Part shown: one piece after another, positions 1 to 5,432 of the stretch
How the letters are laid out: each line of letters begins with the position of its first letter
Numbering within the stretch: the first letter of the stretch is position 1
Assembly: GCA_024636395.1 (NCBI GenBank)
Contig: JAGXHD010000212.1
Location: 1-6,054 of the forward strand
Reading direction: 5' to 3'
DNA length: 6,054 nucleotides
Source of the DNA: Sulfitobacter sp.
Lineage (GTDB): Bacteria > Pseudomonadota > Alphaproteobacteria > Rhodobacterales > Rhodobacteraceae
Notes under the pieces: generated by a model
Seen by the model: the letters and a program-made list of their open reading frames with translations, nothing else
What the model was told of the DNA's origin: nothing
Database searches by the model: none
Made by a program: the position numbers and the translations under genes

Positions 1-465
1 ACCTATCAGGAATTCAGCCAGTACATGCCGCGCATCGAAGCGATCATCCGCACCGCGCAGGCACGAATCCGCCCTGTTTTGCTGACCACGATAACAACCA
101 TGGCAGGACTCGCGCCGATGATGTTCGGGCTGAGCCTCGACTTCGCCAATGGCGGCTATACGATCGACAGCCCGACGGCGCTTTGGTGGAAGCAGCTCGC
201 GACTGCCGTGGTATTCGGCCTTGGCGTAGCCACCGTGCTGACGCTGGTGCTCACGCCCTCGCTGCTGGCGATCCGGGTCTGGGCCAGCACCTATGTGGGC
301 TGGATCGCACAACTGCTGGCGCGCATGTCGATGGGTCGTGCCAGTGCCGCCGCGCGCGACTGGGCGTTACAGCGCGACGCAAAGCGCTCCGGCTCGGGCG
401 AGCTGATCTGGAGCGACGAGATGCTGGAGCGCAGGCCCACGCCTCCCGCCTCCCCCGCCGAATAG
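1..465 (+). CDS. RND-family efflux transporter permease, C-terminal fragment (5' end outside window)
   Basis: This is the last 154 residues of an inner-membrane proton-driven RND pump of the AcrB/HAE-1 type, which exports drugs, lipophiles or similar compounds through a tripartite envelope complex. The frame is open from base 1, so the gene starts upstream. The arginine-rich RIRPVLLTTITTMAGLAPM at residues 22-40 is the family's hallmark entry into TM11 (about 24-44). TM12 is about 67-91 and contains ATVLTLVLTPSLLAI. The loop between them (about 45-66, with DFANGGYTIDSPTALWW) looks roughly ten residues longer than in AcrB. After TM12 there is an approximately 60-residue polar, Arg- and Pro-rich cytoplasmic tail. 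The family call is secure. The substrate, the subclass and the partner adaptor protein cannot be judged from this fragment. The frame is intact to its TAG stop, so there is no sign of decay. Confidence 0.88.
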   Translation, partial: TYQEFSQYMPRIEAIIRTAQARIRPVLLTTITTMAGLAPMMFGLSLDFANGGYTIDSPTALWWKQLATAVVFGLGVATVLTLVLTPSLLAIRVWASTYVGWIAQLLARMSMGRASAAARDWALQRDAKRSGSGELIWSDEMLERRPTPPASPAE

Positions 466-491
466 CGCGTTTGTCACCGTTTCGTGACGCG

Positions 492-522
492 AAGGCCCCT
501 CGCATCCTGTGCGGGGGGCCTT
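492..522 (+). terminator. GC-rich terminator-like hairpin after the RND gene
   Basis: The arm AAGGCCCCTCGCA (492-504) pairs with TGCGGGGGGCCTT (510-522) over 13 bp with one G-T wobble, closing a 5-base TCCTG loop. It starts 26 bases after the RND stop codon. The following T-run is short (TTA), so it is an imperfect intrinsic terminator, but stem length and placement support 3'-end formation for the RND transcript. A shorter inverted repeat, GTCAC/GTGAC (473-477 and 484-488), lies just upstream. Confidence 0.7.
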
Positions 523-559
523 ATGGTGACGGTGCTTGACCCAAAAAAGGACCATCCAG

Positions 560-1024
560 ATGCGCCTGAACGTAAAGTACCTGACAGCAGCTCTCTCTCT
601 CGGACTGGCTTCATTCAGCCTTCCCGCACATGCAGAGATGATTCACAAAACCAGCCCCTATTCCGTCACCGAAACGATGGACCGCATGAAAGCCGCCGTG
701 ACGGCGGCAGGTGCCACCGTGTTCGCCCGTGTGGACCATGCGGCCGGTGCCGAAGCTGTGGACATGGAACTACGCCCCACGCAGTTGCTGATTTTTGGCA
801 ATCCCAAGCTCGGCACACCCGCCATGATTGATGCCCAGACCGCTGGGCTCGATCTGCCCCTACGGGTGCTGGCCTATGCGGATGCGGAAGGCGTGGTGCA
901 CGTCACCTATCATGCGCCCGACAGCCTCGCGGAAGATCACGGTCTGCCCGCGGATGCAGCGTATCTCAAGATGATGACAGGCGCGCTCGACACGCTCACC
1001 GGAAAGGCTGTCGCACCCGAATAG
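560..1024 (+). CDS. Exported DUF302-family protein
   Basis: This is a 154-residue protein of the DUF302 family (Pfam PF03625), a small alpha/beta fold of unknown biochemical role. Residues 1-25 form a clear Sec signal peptide: Arg2 and Lys6, a hydrophobic core LTAALSLGLASFSL, and the cleavage motif AHA before Glu26. The mature protein should therefore be periplasmic. The family signature is visible at about residues 72-86, RPTQLLIFGNPKLGT, followed by LDLPLRVLAY (about 96-105) and a short beta segment VVHVTYH. The ATG at 560 is preferred because AAGG at 547-550 sits nine bases upstream and the signal peptide then begins properly. An in-frame TTG at 536 would add eight polar residues before it. 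The gene is bracketed by hairpins at 492-522 and 1031-1056, so it is probably monocistronic, although I see no convincing promoter in the 94-base gap. The function is unknown. Confidence 0.85.
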   Translation: MRLNVKYLTAALSLGLASFSLPAHAEMIHKTSPYSVTETMDRMKAAVTAAGATVFARVDHAAGAEAVDMELRPTQLLIFGNPKLGTPAMIDAQTAGLDLPLRVLAYADAEGVVHVTYHAPDSLAEDHGLPADAAYLKMMTGALDTLTGKAVAPE

Positions 1025-1030
1025 ACGATC

Positions 1031-1056
1031 CTGGCCCCGCATGATCGCGGGGCTAG
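1031..1056 (+). terminator. Shared hairpin terminator between convergent DUF302 and ABC exporter genes
   Basis: CTGGCCCCGC (1031-1040) pairs with GCGGGGCTAG (1047-1056) around the loop ATGATC, a 10-bp stem with one G-T wobble on the plus strand. On the minus strand that position becomes a C-A mismatch, so folding is better for the DUF302 transcript. The 3' arm contains the stop codon of the convergent ABC gene (CTA at 1053-1055 on the plus strand). There is no T-run after it in either direction, so termination efficiency is uncertain. Confidence 0.6.
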
Positions 1057-2912
1057 CTCTGCTCCTCGTTCTGCTGGCGATGCCAAAGCTGTGCGTAGCG
1101 GCCGTCTTTGGCCAGCAGCGCCTCATGTGTGCCCTGCTCCACGACCTCGCCCTTTTCAAGTACCACGATGCGGTCAGCTTCGGCGATGGTGCTGAGGCGG
1201 TGAGCAATGGTCAACACGGTGCGCCCTTTACCTGCCTGGCGCAGCGCATCCTGAATTTCGTGCTCCGTCTCGCTGTCGAGCGCACTTGTCGCCTCATCAA
1301 GCAGCAGGATCGGCGGATCCTTGAGCAGCGTACGGGCGATACCCACGCGCTGTTTCTCACCGCCAGACAGTTTCAGACCCCGCTCGCCCACTGACGTATC
1401 GTAGCCATCAGGCAGCGCTTTGATGAAATCATGGATCTGGGCTGCCTGTGCTGCGGCCTCGATTTCCGCCTGTGTCGCCCCATCACGTCCGTCGGCGATG
1501 TTATAGCCGATGGTATCGTTGAAAAGCACCGTATCCTGCGGCACCACCCCGATCTGGCCGTGCAGGGACGCTTGTGTGACATCGCGCACGTCCTGTCCGT
1601 CGATGCTCAGGCTGCCGCCCTGCACATCGTAGAAGCGGAACAGGAGCCGGCCGATAGTGGATTTGCCCGATCCTGTGGATCCTACAATAGCGACCATCTC
1701 GCCCGGCTCCGCCGTGAGGCTCACCCCGTTGAGAATGTTGCGATCGTCATTGTAGCCGAAGGAGACGTTATCAAGCTTGATTTGTCCGCCTGTCACTTTC
1801 AGGACAGGCGCATCAGGCTTATCCACAACCTCGGAGGGTTGTTCCAACAAATCGAACATTTGCCCCATATCGACCAGCGCCTGACGGATTTCGCGATAGA
1901 CGGTACCGAGGAAGTTGAGCGGCACGGTGATCTGGATCATATAGGCGTTGATCATGACGAATTCGCCCACGGTGAGCGTGCCGTTCTGGACCTCGATCGC
2001 GGCCATGACCATCACGGCCACCAGACCGATGCTGATGATCACCGATTGCCCGAAGTTAAGGAACGCCAGCGAATAGTTGGTCTTGATCGCAGCTTCCTCG
2101 TAGCCGGCCATGGCGCTGTCGTATCGGCGGGCCTCGCGATCCTCGGCACCGAAGTATTTTACGGTCTCGTAGTTGAGCAGACTGTCGATGGCTTTCTGGT
2201 TGGCGTCCGTGTCCTGATCGTTCATCTGGCGGCGCAGCTTCACCCGCCATTCGGTCACCGCGAACGTGAACCAGACGTAGAAGGCGATCGTGACCGCGAC
2301 GACGAGCATATAGGTCACGTCGAACTGGATCGTGAGGATGATCCCGATCAGGAACAGCTCGAGGATGAGCGGCCCGATGCTGAAAAGCAAAAAGCGCAGC
2401 AGGAAATCAACGCCTTTCACACCGCGCTCGATCACTCGGCTGAGGCCGCCCGTCTTGCGCGTGATGTGGTAGCGCATGGAGAGTTTGTGGATATGGTTGA
2501 ACGTCTCAAGGGCGAGCATGCGCAACGCGCGCTGGCCCACGCGGGCAAAGATTGCATCGCGCAGCTGCTGGAAGCCCACGCCCATCAGGCGCACCATGCC
2601 ATAAGCAACTGTAAGCCCTATTGCCCCCAGCGCCAGCATCGGGACGCCCTCACCCGCAAGCGCATCCACCGCACCGCGGTAGAATTGCGGGGTGAGCACC
2701 GTCAAAACCTTCGAGAGGACCAGCACGACCATCGCCCAGACGACACGCTTGCGCACCCAGGGCATATCGGCGGGCCAAAGATAGGGTGCCACCTTACGCA
2801 GCACGCGACCCGCAGACTGGCGCTCCTGCTCGGCGGCGATCTCTTCTTCGGTTACGGCTTGTTTGCCATTGGCAGTCTGGGGGCGGGTATTGTCAGCGCG
2901 GTCTGCGGTCAT
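1053..2912 (-). CDS. Atm1/ABCB7-type ABC exporter, fused permease and ATPase
   Basis: This is a 619-residue half-transporter that should work as an inner-membrane homodimer. By homology with Atm1/HMT1/ABCB7 proteins it exports glutathione-linked sulfur or metal compounds. Six TM segments lie at about 57-75, 93-115, 170-192, 199-219, 287-307 and 318-340. The segment LLNYETVKYFG (245-255) is the family marker near the glutathione site. The ATPase is complete: Walker A GSTGSGKST (411-419, Lys417), Q-loop Gln459, signature LSGGEKQ (515-521), Walker B ILLLDE (Asp539, Glu540), D-loop SALD (543-546) and switch His571. The ATG at 2912 is chosen because AGGAAG precedes it at 2917-2922. An in-frame TTG at 2960 and an ATG at 2942 lack comparable ribosome sites. 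It follows the LysM gene by 56 bases and is probably co-transcribed with it. Other MsbA-like exporters are less likely given the NYETVKYF motif. The exact substrate is unknown. Confidence 0.93.
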   Translation of the reverse strand: MTADRADNTRPQTANGKQAVTEEEIAAEQERQSAGRVLRKVAPYLWPADMPWVRKRVVWAMVVLVLSKVLTVLTPQFYRGAVDALAGEGVPMLALGAIGLTVAYGMVRLMGVGFQQLRDAIFARVGQRALRMLALETFNHIHKLSMRYHITRKTGGLSRVIERGVKGVDFLLRFLLFSIGPLILELFLIGIILTIQFDVTYMLVVAVTIAFYVWFTFAVTEWRVKLRRQMNDQDTDANQKAIDSLLNYETVKYFGAEDREARRYDSAMAGYEEAAIKTNYSLAFLNFGQSVIISIGLVAVMVMAAIEVQNGTLTVGEFVMINAYMIQITVPLNFLGTVYREIRQALVDMGQMFDLLEQPSEVVDKPDAPVLKVTGGQIKLDNVSFGYNDDRNILNGVSLTAEPGEMVAIVGSTGSGKSTIGRLLFRFYDVQGGSLSIDGQDVRDVTQASLHGQIGVVPQDTVLFNDTIGYNIADGRDGATQAEIEAAAQAAQIHDFIKALPDGYDTSVGERGLKLSGGEKQRVGIARTLLKDPPILLLDEATSALDSETEHEIQDALRQAGKGRTVLTIAHRLSTIAEADRIVVLEKGEVVEQGTHEALLAKDGRYAQLWHRQQNEEQS

Positions 2913-2953
2913 GGAACTTCCTATGCGGTCACTTCCCTTCATAGGGTGGTTCC
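2913..2953 (-). promoter_or_regulatory. Intercistronic hairpin that encloses the ABC exporter's Shine-Dalgarno
   Basis: Read on the minus strand, GGAAC (2953-2949) pairs with GTTCC (2917-2913), and CCTATG (2945-2940) pairs with CATAGG (2925-2920). A small 3/2-base internal loop separates the two stems and a 14-base apical loop closes them. The 3' arm carries the AGGAAG ribosome site (2922-2917) and ends directly against the ATG at 2912. Folding could reduce translation of the exporter relative to the upstream LysM gene. Eleven base pairs in two short stems could also arise by chance, so this is a candidate only. Confidence 0.4.
2917..2922 (-). promoter_or_regulatory. Ribosome-binding site deciding the ABC exporter start
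   Basis: AGGAAG lies four bases before the ATG at 2912, with the AGGA core six bases away. It is the best Shine-Dalgarno among the possible in-frame starts (2912, 2942 and the TTG at 2960), so it fixes the N-terminus as MTADRADN. Confidence 0.6.
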
Positions 2954-2968
2954 AGCGCAAGGGCCATA

Positions 2969-4126
2969 TCAGTTTGGTAAATCAAATACCTGACCGGGGT
3001 AAATAAGATCCGGATCGCGGATGCTGCCGGCATTGGCCTCGAACACACGCACATAGAGCGTGCCATCACCGTACCTATCCCGCGCTATTGCCCATAAGGT
3101 CGCCCCTGTTTGGACGGTGATGGATCTGACCGGACCTGCAGTGCCGGCATTGGCTTGCGCCAGCGTCTCGGCAGATTCCCGTTTGAACGGCGTCTCGACG
3201 CGGCTGCTCACTACACCGACACCATCCACCGCATCGACCCGCAGCGTATAGATCCCCTCATCGACATCGGGCAGATCCCCACGCCATCTGCCATCATCGC
3301 CTACCGGCAGCTCGATGACGGAGCGGTTATCGAGATAGACACGCACCCGCGCCGTATCAGGCAGGGCACGGCCCGACAGCTGTACCTCGCCCATTTCCGA
3401 ATATCCGATCGTGTCAAGCGCAACTGCCGTCATCGCCTCTGATGGAGGGCTCAGCAGGCTGACCCCATCGGCATCCGATTTGATAACGGCAATACGAGGC
3501 TTTTCAGGTTCAGGCTCTAGTATCTGCGCTGATTGCTCGGCTTGCGGGGGTTCCAGCACTACCTCCTGTTCCAGCGCAGCTGCTTGCGGGGCTGGAGCGG
3601 CGGAAGCGTCTGTCGCAGTCGCGTCGGCGTCTAAGGCTGCCACTTGGTCGGATGGAGCAACAGCGGGCGCCGAGGGAGCAAGAATGACCTCATCGGCTGA
3701 TGCAGTCGCGGTGCCGCTTGGACCAGCCGACAGGGTCACAACCTGCGCCACATCCTTGGGCGGCAGCGTTGTGATCGCTGCAAATCCGCCTGTGCTGTCG
3801 GTGGTCGCTGTCGCGACCTGCGCGCCATCCAAAAGAATTCTGACCTCGGTCATCGGGGCCGCGCGGCCTGCGATGATGGTCGTCCCGTCGGTCTCGCGAC
3901 GCACAGTATCAAAACGCGGTGCCACTGTCTGTGCCGCTGAGGGATCTGCTGGCTCGGACTGCGGCACAGATGGCGTCGAAACCACGGGCGACAGGCTTTC
4001 CTCGGCTTCACCCACATCGCTGCGGCCAAAACCGATATACACGCCCAGCGCCAGAACCAAAGCCATACCGCCGCCCGCAAACAGGGCGCCACGCATGCCG
4101 TCCGAACCGGATGATCCCTTGCTCAT
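2969..4126 (-). CDS. Membrane-anchored LysM protein with two Ig-like modules
   Basis: This is a 385-residue envelope protein. A short cytoplasmic N-terminus is followed by one uncleaved-looking TM segment at about 13-32 (GALFAGGGMALVLALGVYIG), placing the rest in the periplasm. Next come a Pro/Ser-rich spacer (about 45-69), a beta-rich module (about 70-149), an Ala/Pro/Glu-rich linker (about 150-209), a second similar module (about 210-310) and a C-terminal LysM domain (about 336-384, TVQTGATLWAIARDRYGDG to YPGQVFDLPN) expected to bind peptidoglycan. The two modules share a pattern of G-x-A, VR-x-x-LD and D-x-x-G, suggesting an internal duplication of a bacterial Ig-like fold. No catalytic domain is visible. 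The ATG at 4126 has a weak GGAAAG six bases upstream. It is the first gene of a probable operon with the Atm1-type exporter and is divergent from the LOG gene. It may be structural or scaffolding; its precise role is unknown. Confidence 0.88.
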   Translation of the reverse strand: MSKGSSGSDGMRGALFAGGGMALVLALGVYIGFGRSDVGEAEESLSPVVSTPSVPQSEPADPSAAQTVAPRFDTVRRETDGTTIIAGRAAPMTEVRILLDGAQVATATTDSTGGFAAITTLPPKDVAQVVTLSAGPSGTATASADEVILAPSAPAVAPSDQVAALDADATATDASAAPAPQAAALEQEVVLEPPQAEQSAQILEPEPEKPRIAVIKSDADGVSLLSPPSEAMTAVALDTIGYSEMGEVQLSGRALPDTARVRVYLDNRSVIELPVGDDGRWRGDLPDVDEGIYTLRVDAVDGVGVVSSRVETPFKRESAETLAQANAGTAGPVRSITVQTGATLWAIARDRYGDGTLYVRVFEANAGSIRDPDLIYPGQVFDLPN

Positions 4127-4162
4127 AAACCGCTTTCCCGAATGTATCCGCGCTTGTCACGG

Positions 4163-4191
4163 TTGAGCCTGTTTAGCGAACAGGCTATCAC
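4163..4191 (+). promoter_or_regulatory. Candidate promoter for the LOG gene
   Basis: TTGAGC (4163-4168) and TATCAC (4186-4191) are separated by exactly 17 bases, each matching the sigma-70 type consensus at four of six positions. Initiation near 4198 would give a leader of about 54 bases before the ATG at 4252. The spacer is almost entirely filled by the 4166-4186 palindrome. This is pattern matching only. Confidence 0.3.
4166..4186. repeat. Perfect inverted repeat in the divergent LysM/LOG intergenic region
   Basis: AGCCTGTT (4166-4173) and AACAGGCT (4179-4186) form a perfect 8-bp inverted repeat around TAGCG. It sits near the middle of the 125-base gap between divergent genes, about 40 bases from the LysM start and 65 from the LOG start. 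It is too far from either gene's 3' end to be a terminator, so an operator for a dimeric regulator is the natural reading. It could also fold as a hairpin in an RNA leader. No regulator family is recognised; it does not match the alphaproteobacterial LexA box pattern. Confidence 0.55.
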
Positions 4192-4198
4192 GCGTCAA
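4170..4198 (-). promoter_or_regulatory. Candidate promoter for the LysM-ABC operon
   Basis: On the minus strand TTGACG (4198-4193) matches the -35 consensus at five of six positions. Seventeen bases later TAAACA (4175-4170) is a poor -10 element, matching at three of six. It overlaps the palindrome and the divergent LOG promoter candidate. The weak -10 keeps confidence low. Confidence 0.25.
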
Positions 4199-4251
4199 AA
4201 CACCAATATACAGAAGTCCATTATTCTGGAAAGTGATGCAGGACCTCATCT

Positions 4252-4848
4252 ATGACAGAAACTTCCATGCCTGCACCGCTGGCAAAATCAATCTGTGTCT
4301 TTTGCGGATCCCGTTCCGGGGACGATCCGGCCTTCACGAAAGACGCCCGCAGCTTGGGAAACGGGATCGCCGCGCACGGCTGGCGGCTGGTGTACGGCGC
4401 GGGAGACGTGGGACTGATGGGTGACGTAGCGCGAGCAGCGCAGGATGCGGGCGGACAGACTTTCGGCGTCATCCCAGCACATCTGGTGGCGTGGGAAGTT
4501 GGCAAAACGGATCTGACGCAGTACATCGTCACCGAAACCATGCATGAGCGCAAGAAAGTCATGTTCATGAATTGTGACGCGGTCGTGGTTCTGCCCGGCG
4601 GCGCCGGATCCCTCGACGAGCTTTTCGAGGTGCTGACGTGGCGCCAACTCGGGCTGCACGAAAAGCCTGTTTATATCGTAAACACAAATAGGTATTGGGA
4701 TCCCTTAAAGGATCTGATGAACCACGTTACTGCCCGTGGCTTTGCGGACGATAGCCTTCTTGCGTATCTTACGTGGGTGCCTAACGCTCATGCCGCACTT
4801 ACAATGCTGAGCGATAGTTTCGAGCAACGTCGGGTTAACACCCAGTAG
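4252..4848 (+). CDS. LOG-family (TIGR00730) nucleoside-5'-monophosphate phosphoribohydrolase
   Basis: This is a 198-residue cytosolic Rossmann-like enzyme of the LOG family. Characterised members hydrolyse cytokinin riboside 5'-monophosphate or AMP to free base and ribose 5-phosphate. Older annotations call the family putative lysine decarboxylase, which is misleading. Visible landmarks are the N-terminal strand ICVFCGSRSG (14-23), the phosphate loop YGAGDVGLMG (48-57), FGVIPAHL (71-78), the catalytic Arg in MHERKK (Arg100) and the LOG signature PGGAGSLDELFEVLTW (115-130) with catalytic Glu123. The usual YGGG and PGGxGT appear as YGAG and PGGAGS, both conservative. Length is normal for the family. 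The ATG at 4252 has AGGA at 4240-4243, eight bases upstream. The gene stands alone, divergent from LysM and convergent with the Host_attach gene. Whether the true substrate is a cytokinin nucleotide or simply AMP cannot be told. Confidence 0.92.
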   Translation: MTETSMPAPLAKSICVFCGSRSGDDPAFTKDARSLGNGIAAHGWRLVYGAGDVGLMGDVARAAQDAGGQTFGVIPAHLVAWEVGKTDLTQYIVTETMHERKKVMFMNCDAVVVLPGGAGSLDELFEVLTWRQLGLHEKPVYIVNTNRYWDPLKDLMNHVTARGFADDSLLAYLTWVPNAHAALTMLSDSFEQRRVNTQ

Positions 4849-4861
4849 AACAATCACCCAC

Positions 4862-5317
4862 CTACGCGGTCTCCAGAGCCTCTTTGACAATTTTCTCGAT
4901 TTCGTCCAGCGGATGATTGGTCAGCGTTTTATCCACCTCTCCCACGATGGTATCCGACACCTCCTTGTGAAGCTCCTCACGCAGGCTGCCCAATGTCGCC
5001 GGATCGGCAACGATGACAAGACGCTCGAACGCGCCTTTGTATACACGTTCGTACAGTATATCGGCCAGATCGGACGCAAAGCGATGCTTGGCCAATGCGT
5101 GCCAGTCCGTATCCTGAACGGCGGACCGGTGCGTGGACGGGCCATCATCGGAACGGCCCGGACAGTTCGCCGCCTGCTCTCTAGTTGGCGGATTGTCCTG
5201 TGTTTGCTTCGTGACGACGACAAGAAAGGGGTTCTGTCCGTCCGTCTCGTTGCGCAGGAACAAGGCCTTTTCGCTGTCGGTCACCAATACCCATGTGTCT
5301 TTGCTTAAAACGGTCAC
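4862..5317 (-). CDS. Host_attach-family protein (eRF1/baeRF-like fold)
   Basis: This is a 151-residue cytosolic-looking protein with no signal peptide or TM segment. It resembles the Host_attach family (PF10116, 'protein required for attachment to host cells'), which is related to the eRF1-like baeRF proteins. Family landmarks are TWVLVTDSEKALFLRN (8-23, first beta strand pair), the Arg-Pro-Gly-rich middle with NCPGRSDDG (51-59), the helix FASDLADILYE (80-90), FERLVIVADPATLGSLREEL (97-116) and the C-terminal VDKTLTNHPLDEIEKIV (128-144). The start is GTG at 5317, since AGGGAG lies seven bases upstream and an in-frame TAA at 5339-5341 rules out a longer protein. It lies downstream of sodB on the same strand, but a strong terminator intervenes, and no clear promoter is visible. 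The adhesion role comes from the family name and is not evidence for this organism; the biochemical role is unknown. Confidence 0.82.
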   Translation of the reverse strand: MTVLSKDTWVLVTDSEKALFLRNETDGQNPFLVVVTKQTQDNPPTREQAANCPGRSDDGPSTHRSAVQDTDWHALAKHRFASDLADILYERVYKGAFERLVIVADPATLGSLREELHKEVSDTIVGEVDKTLTNHPLDEIEKIVKEALETA

Positions 5318-5324
5318 ATCGTCT

Positions 5325-5330
5325 CTCCCT
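5325..5330 (-). promoter_or_regulatory. Ribosome-binding site supporting the GTG start of the Host_attach gene
   Basis: On the minus strand AGGGAG is followed by seven bases and then GTG at 5317. An ATG one base out of register (5319-5317) overlaps that GTG but runs straight into TGA, so only the GTG opens the coding frame. Confidence 0.7.
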
Positions 5331-5373
5331 TTGTTTCGTTATGGAAAAAACGTGCGGCCTGCCGGCGAGTTCC

Positions 5374-5411
5374 AAACAAAAAGCCCCGCAGCGCGCAGCG
5401 TACGGGGCTTT
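5374..5411 (-). terminator. Intrinsic terminator of sodB
   Basis: On the minus strand AAAGCCCCG (5411-5403) pairs perfectly with CGGGGCTTT (5388-5380) across a 14-base loop that can itself form a short CGC/GCG stem. The T-rich tail TTTTTGTTT (5382-5374) follows. It begins 21 bases after the sodB stop codon and is a textbook rho-independent terminator in that direction only; the plus strand has no T-run after the stem. Confidence 0.88.
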
Positions 5412-5432
5412 GATCGTAATTTTCTTCGAGGG

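Noticed and set aside
1..465. The RND fragment as a pseudogene.
   Set aside because: It is open from the first base, well conserved and ends normally. It is short only because the window begins inside it.
536..559. TTG at 536 as the start of the DUF302 protein.
   Set aside because: It would put eight polar residues before the signal peptide, and AAGG at 547-550 is correctly spaced only for the ATG at 560.
2913..2960. TTG at 2960 or ATG at 2942 as the start of the ABC exporter.
   Set aside because: Neither has a good Shine-Dalgarno, whereas AGGAAG directly precedes the ATG at 2912.
1431..2993. A 520-codon open frame on the plus strand opposite the ABC exporter.
   Set aside because: It is antisense to an unmistakable ABC gene with all ATPase motifs. 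Its translation is rich in His, Asp and Arg with no recognisable domain, which is the usual mirror image of GC-biased codons.
3411..4166. A 251-codon plus-strand frame opposite the LysM gene.
   Set aside because: It is low-complexity Ala/Ser/Thr sequence with no motif. The minus strand encodes a TM anchor and a LysM domain, so this is a compositional shadow.
4127..4251. A small RNA or tRNA in the divergent intergenic region, suggested by the stem at 4166-4186.
   Set aside because: There is one isolated 8-bp stem with no T-run, no cloverleaf and no second conserved element, so an operator is the simpler reading.
4288..4659. Minus-strand open frames opposite the LOG gene.
   Set aside because: There is no ribosome site or recognisable domain, and they lie antisense to a gene with intact LOG catalytic motifs.
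4699..4714. Short GATCC/GGATC inverted repeat within the LOG gene.
   Set aside because: It is a five-base repeat inside coding sequence, expected by chance, and is not near a gene end or promoter.
4252..4848. Lysine decarboxylase function for the LOG gene.
   Set aside because: This is a legacy annotation of the family. The PGGxGxxxE signature and catalytic Arg fit a nucleotide phosphoribohydrolase, and there is no PLP-binding lysine motif.
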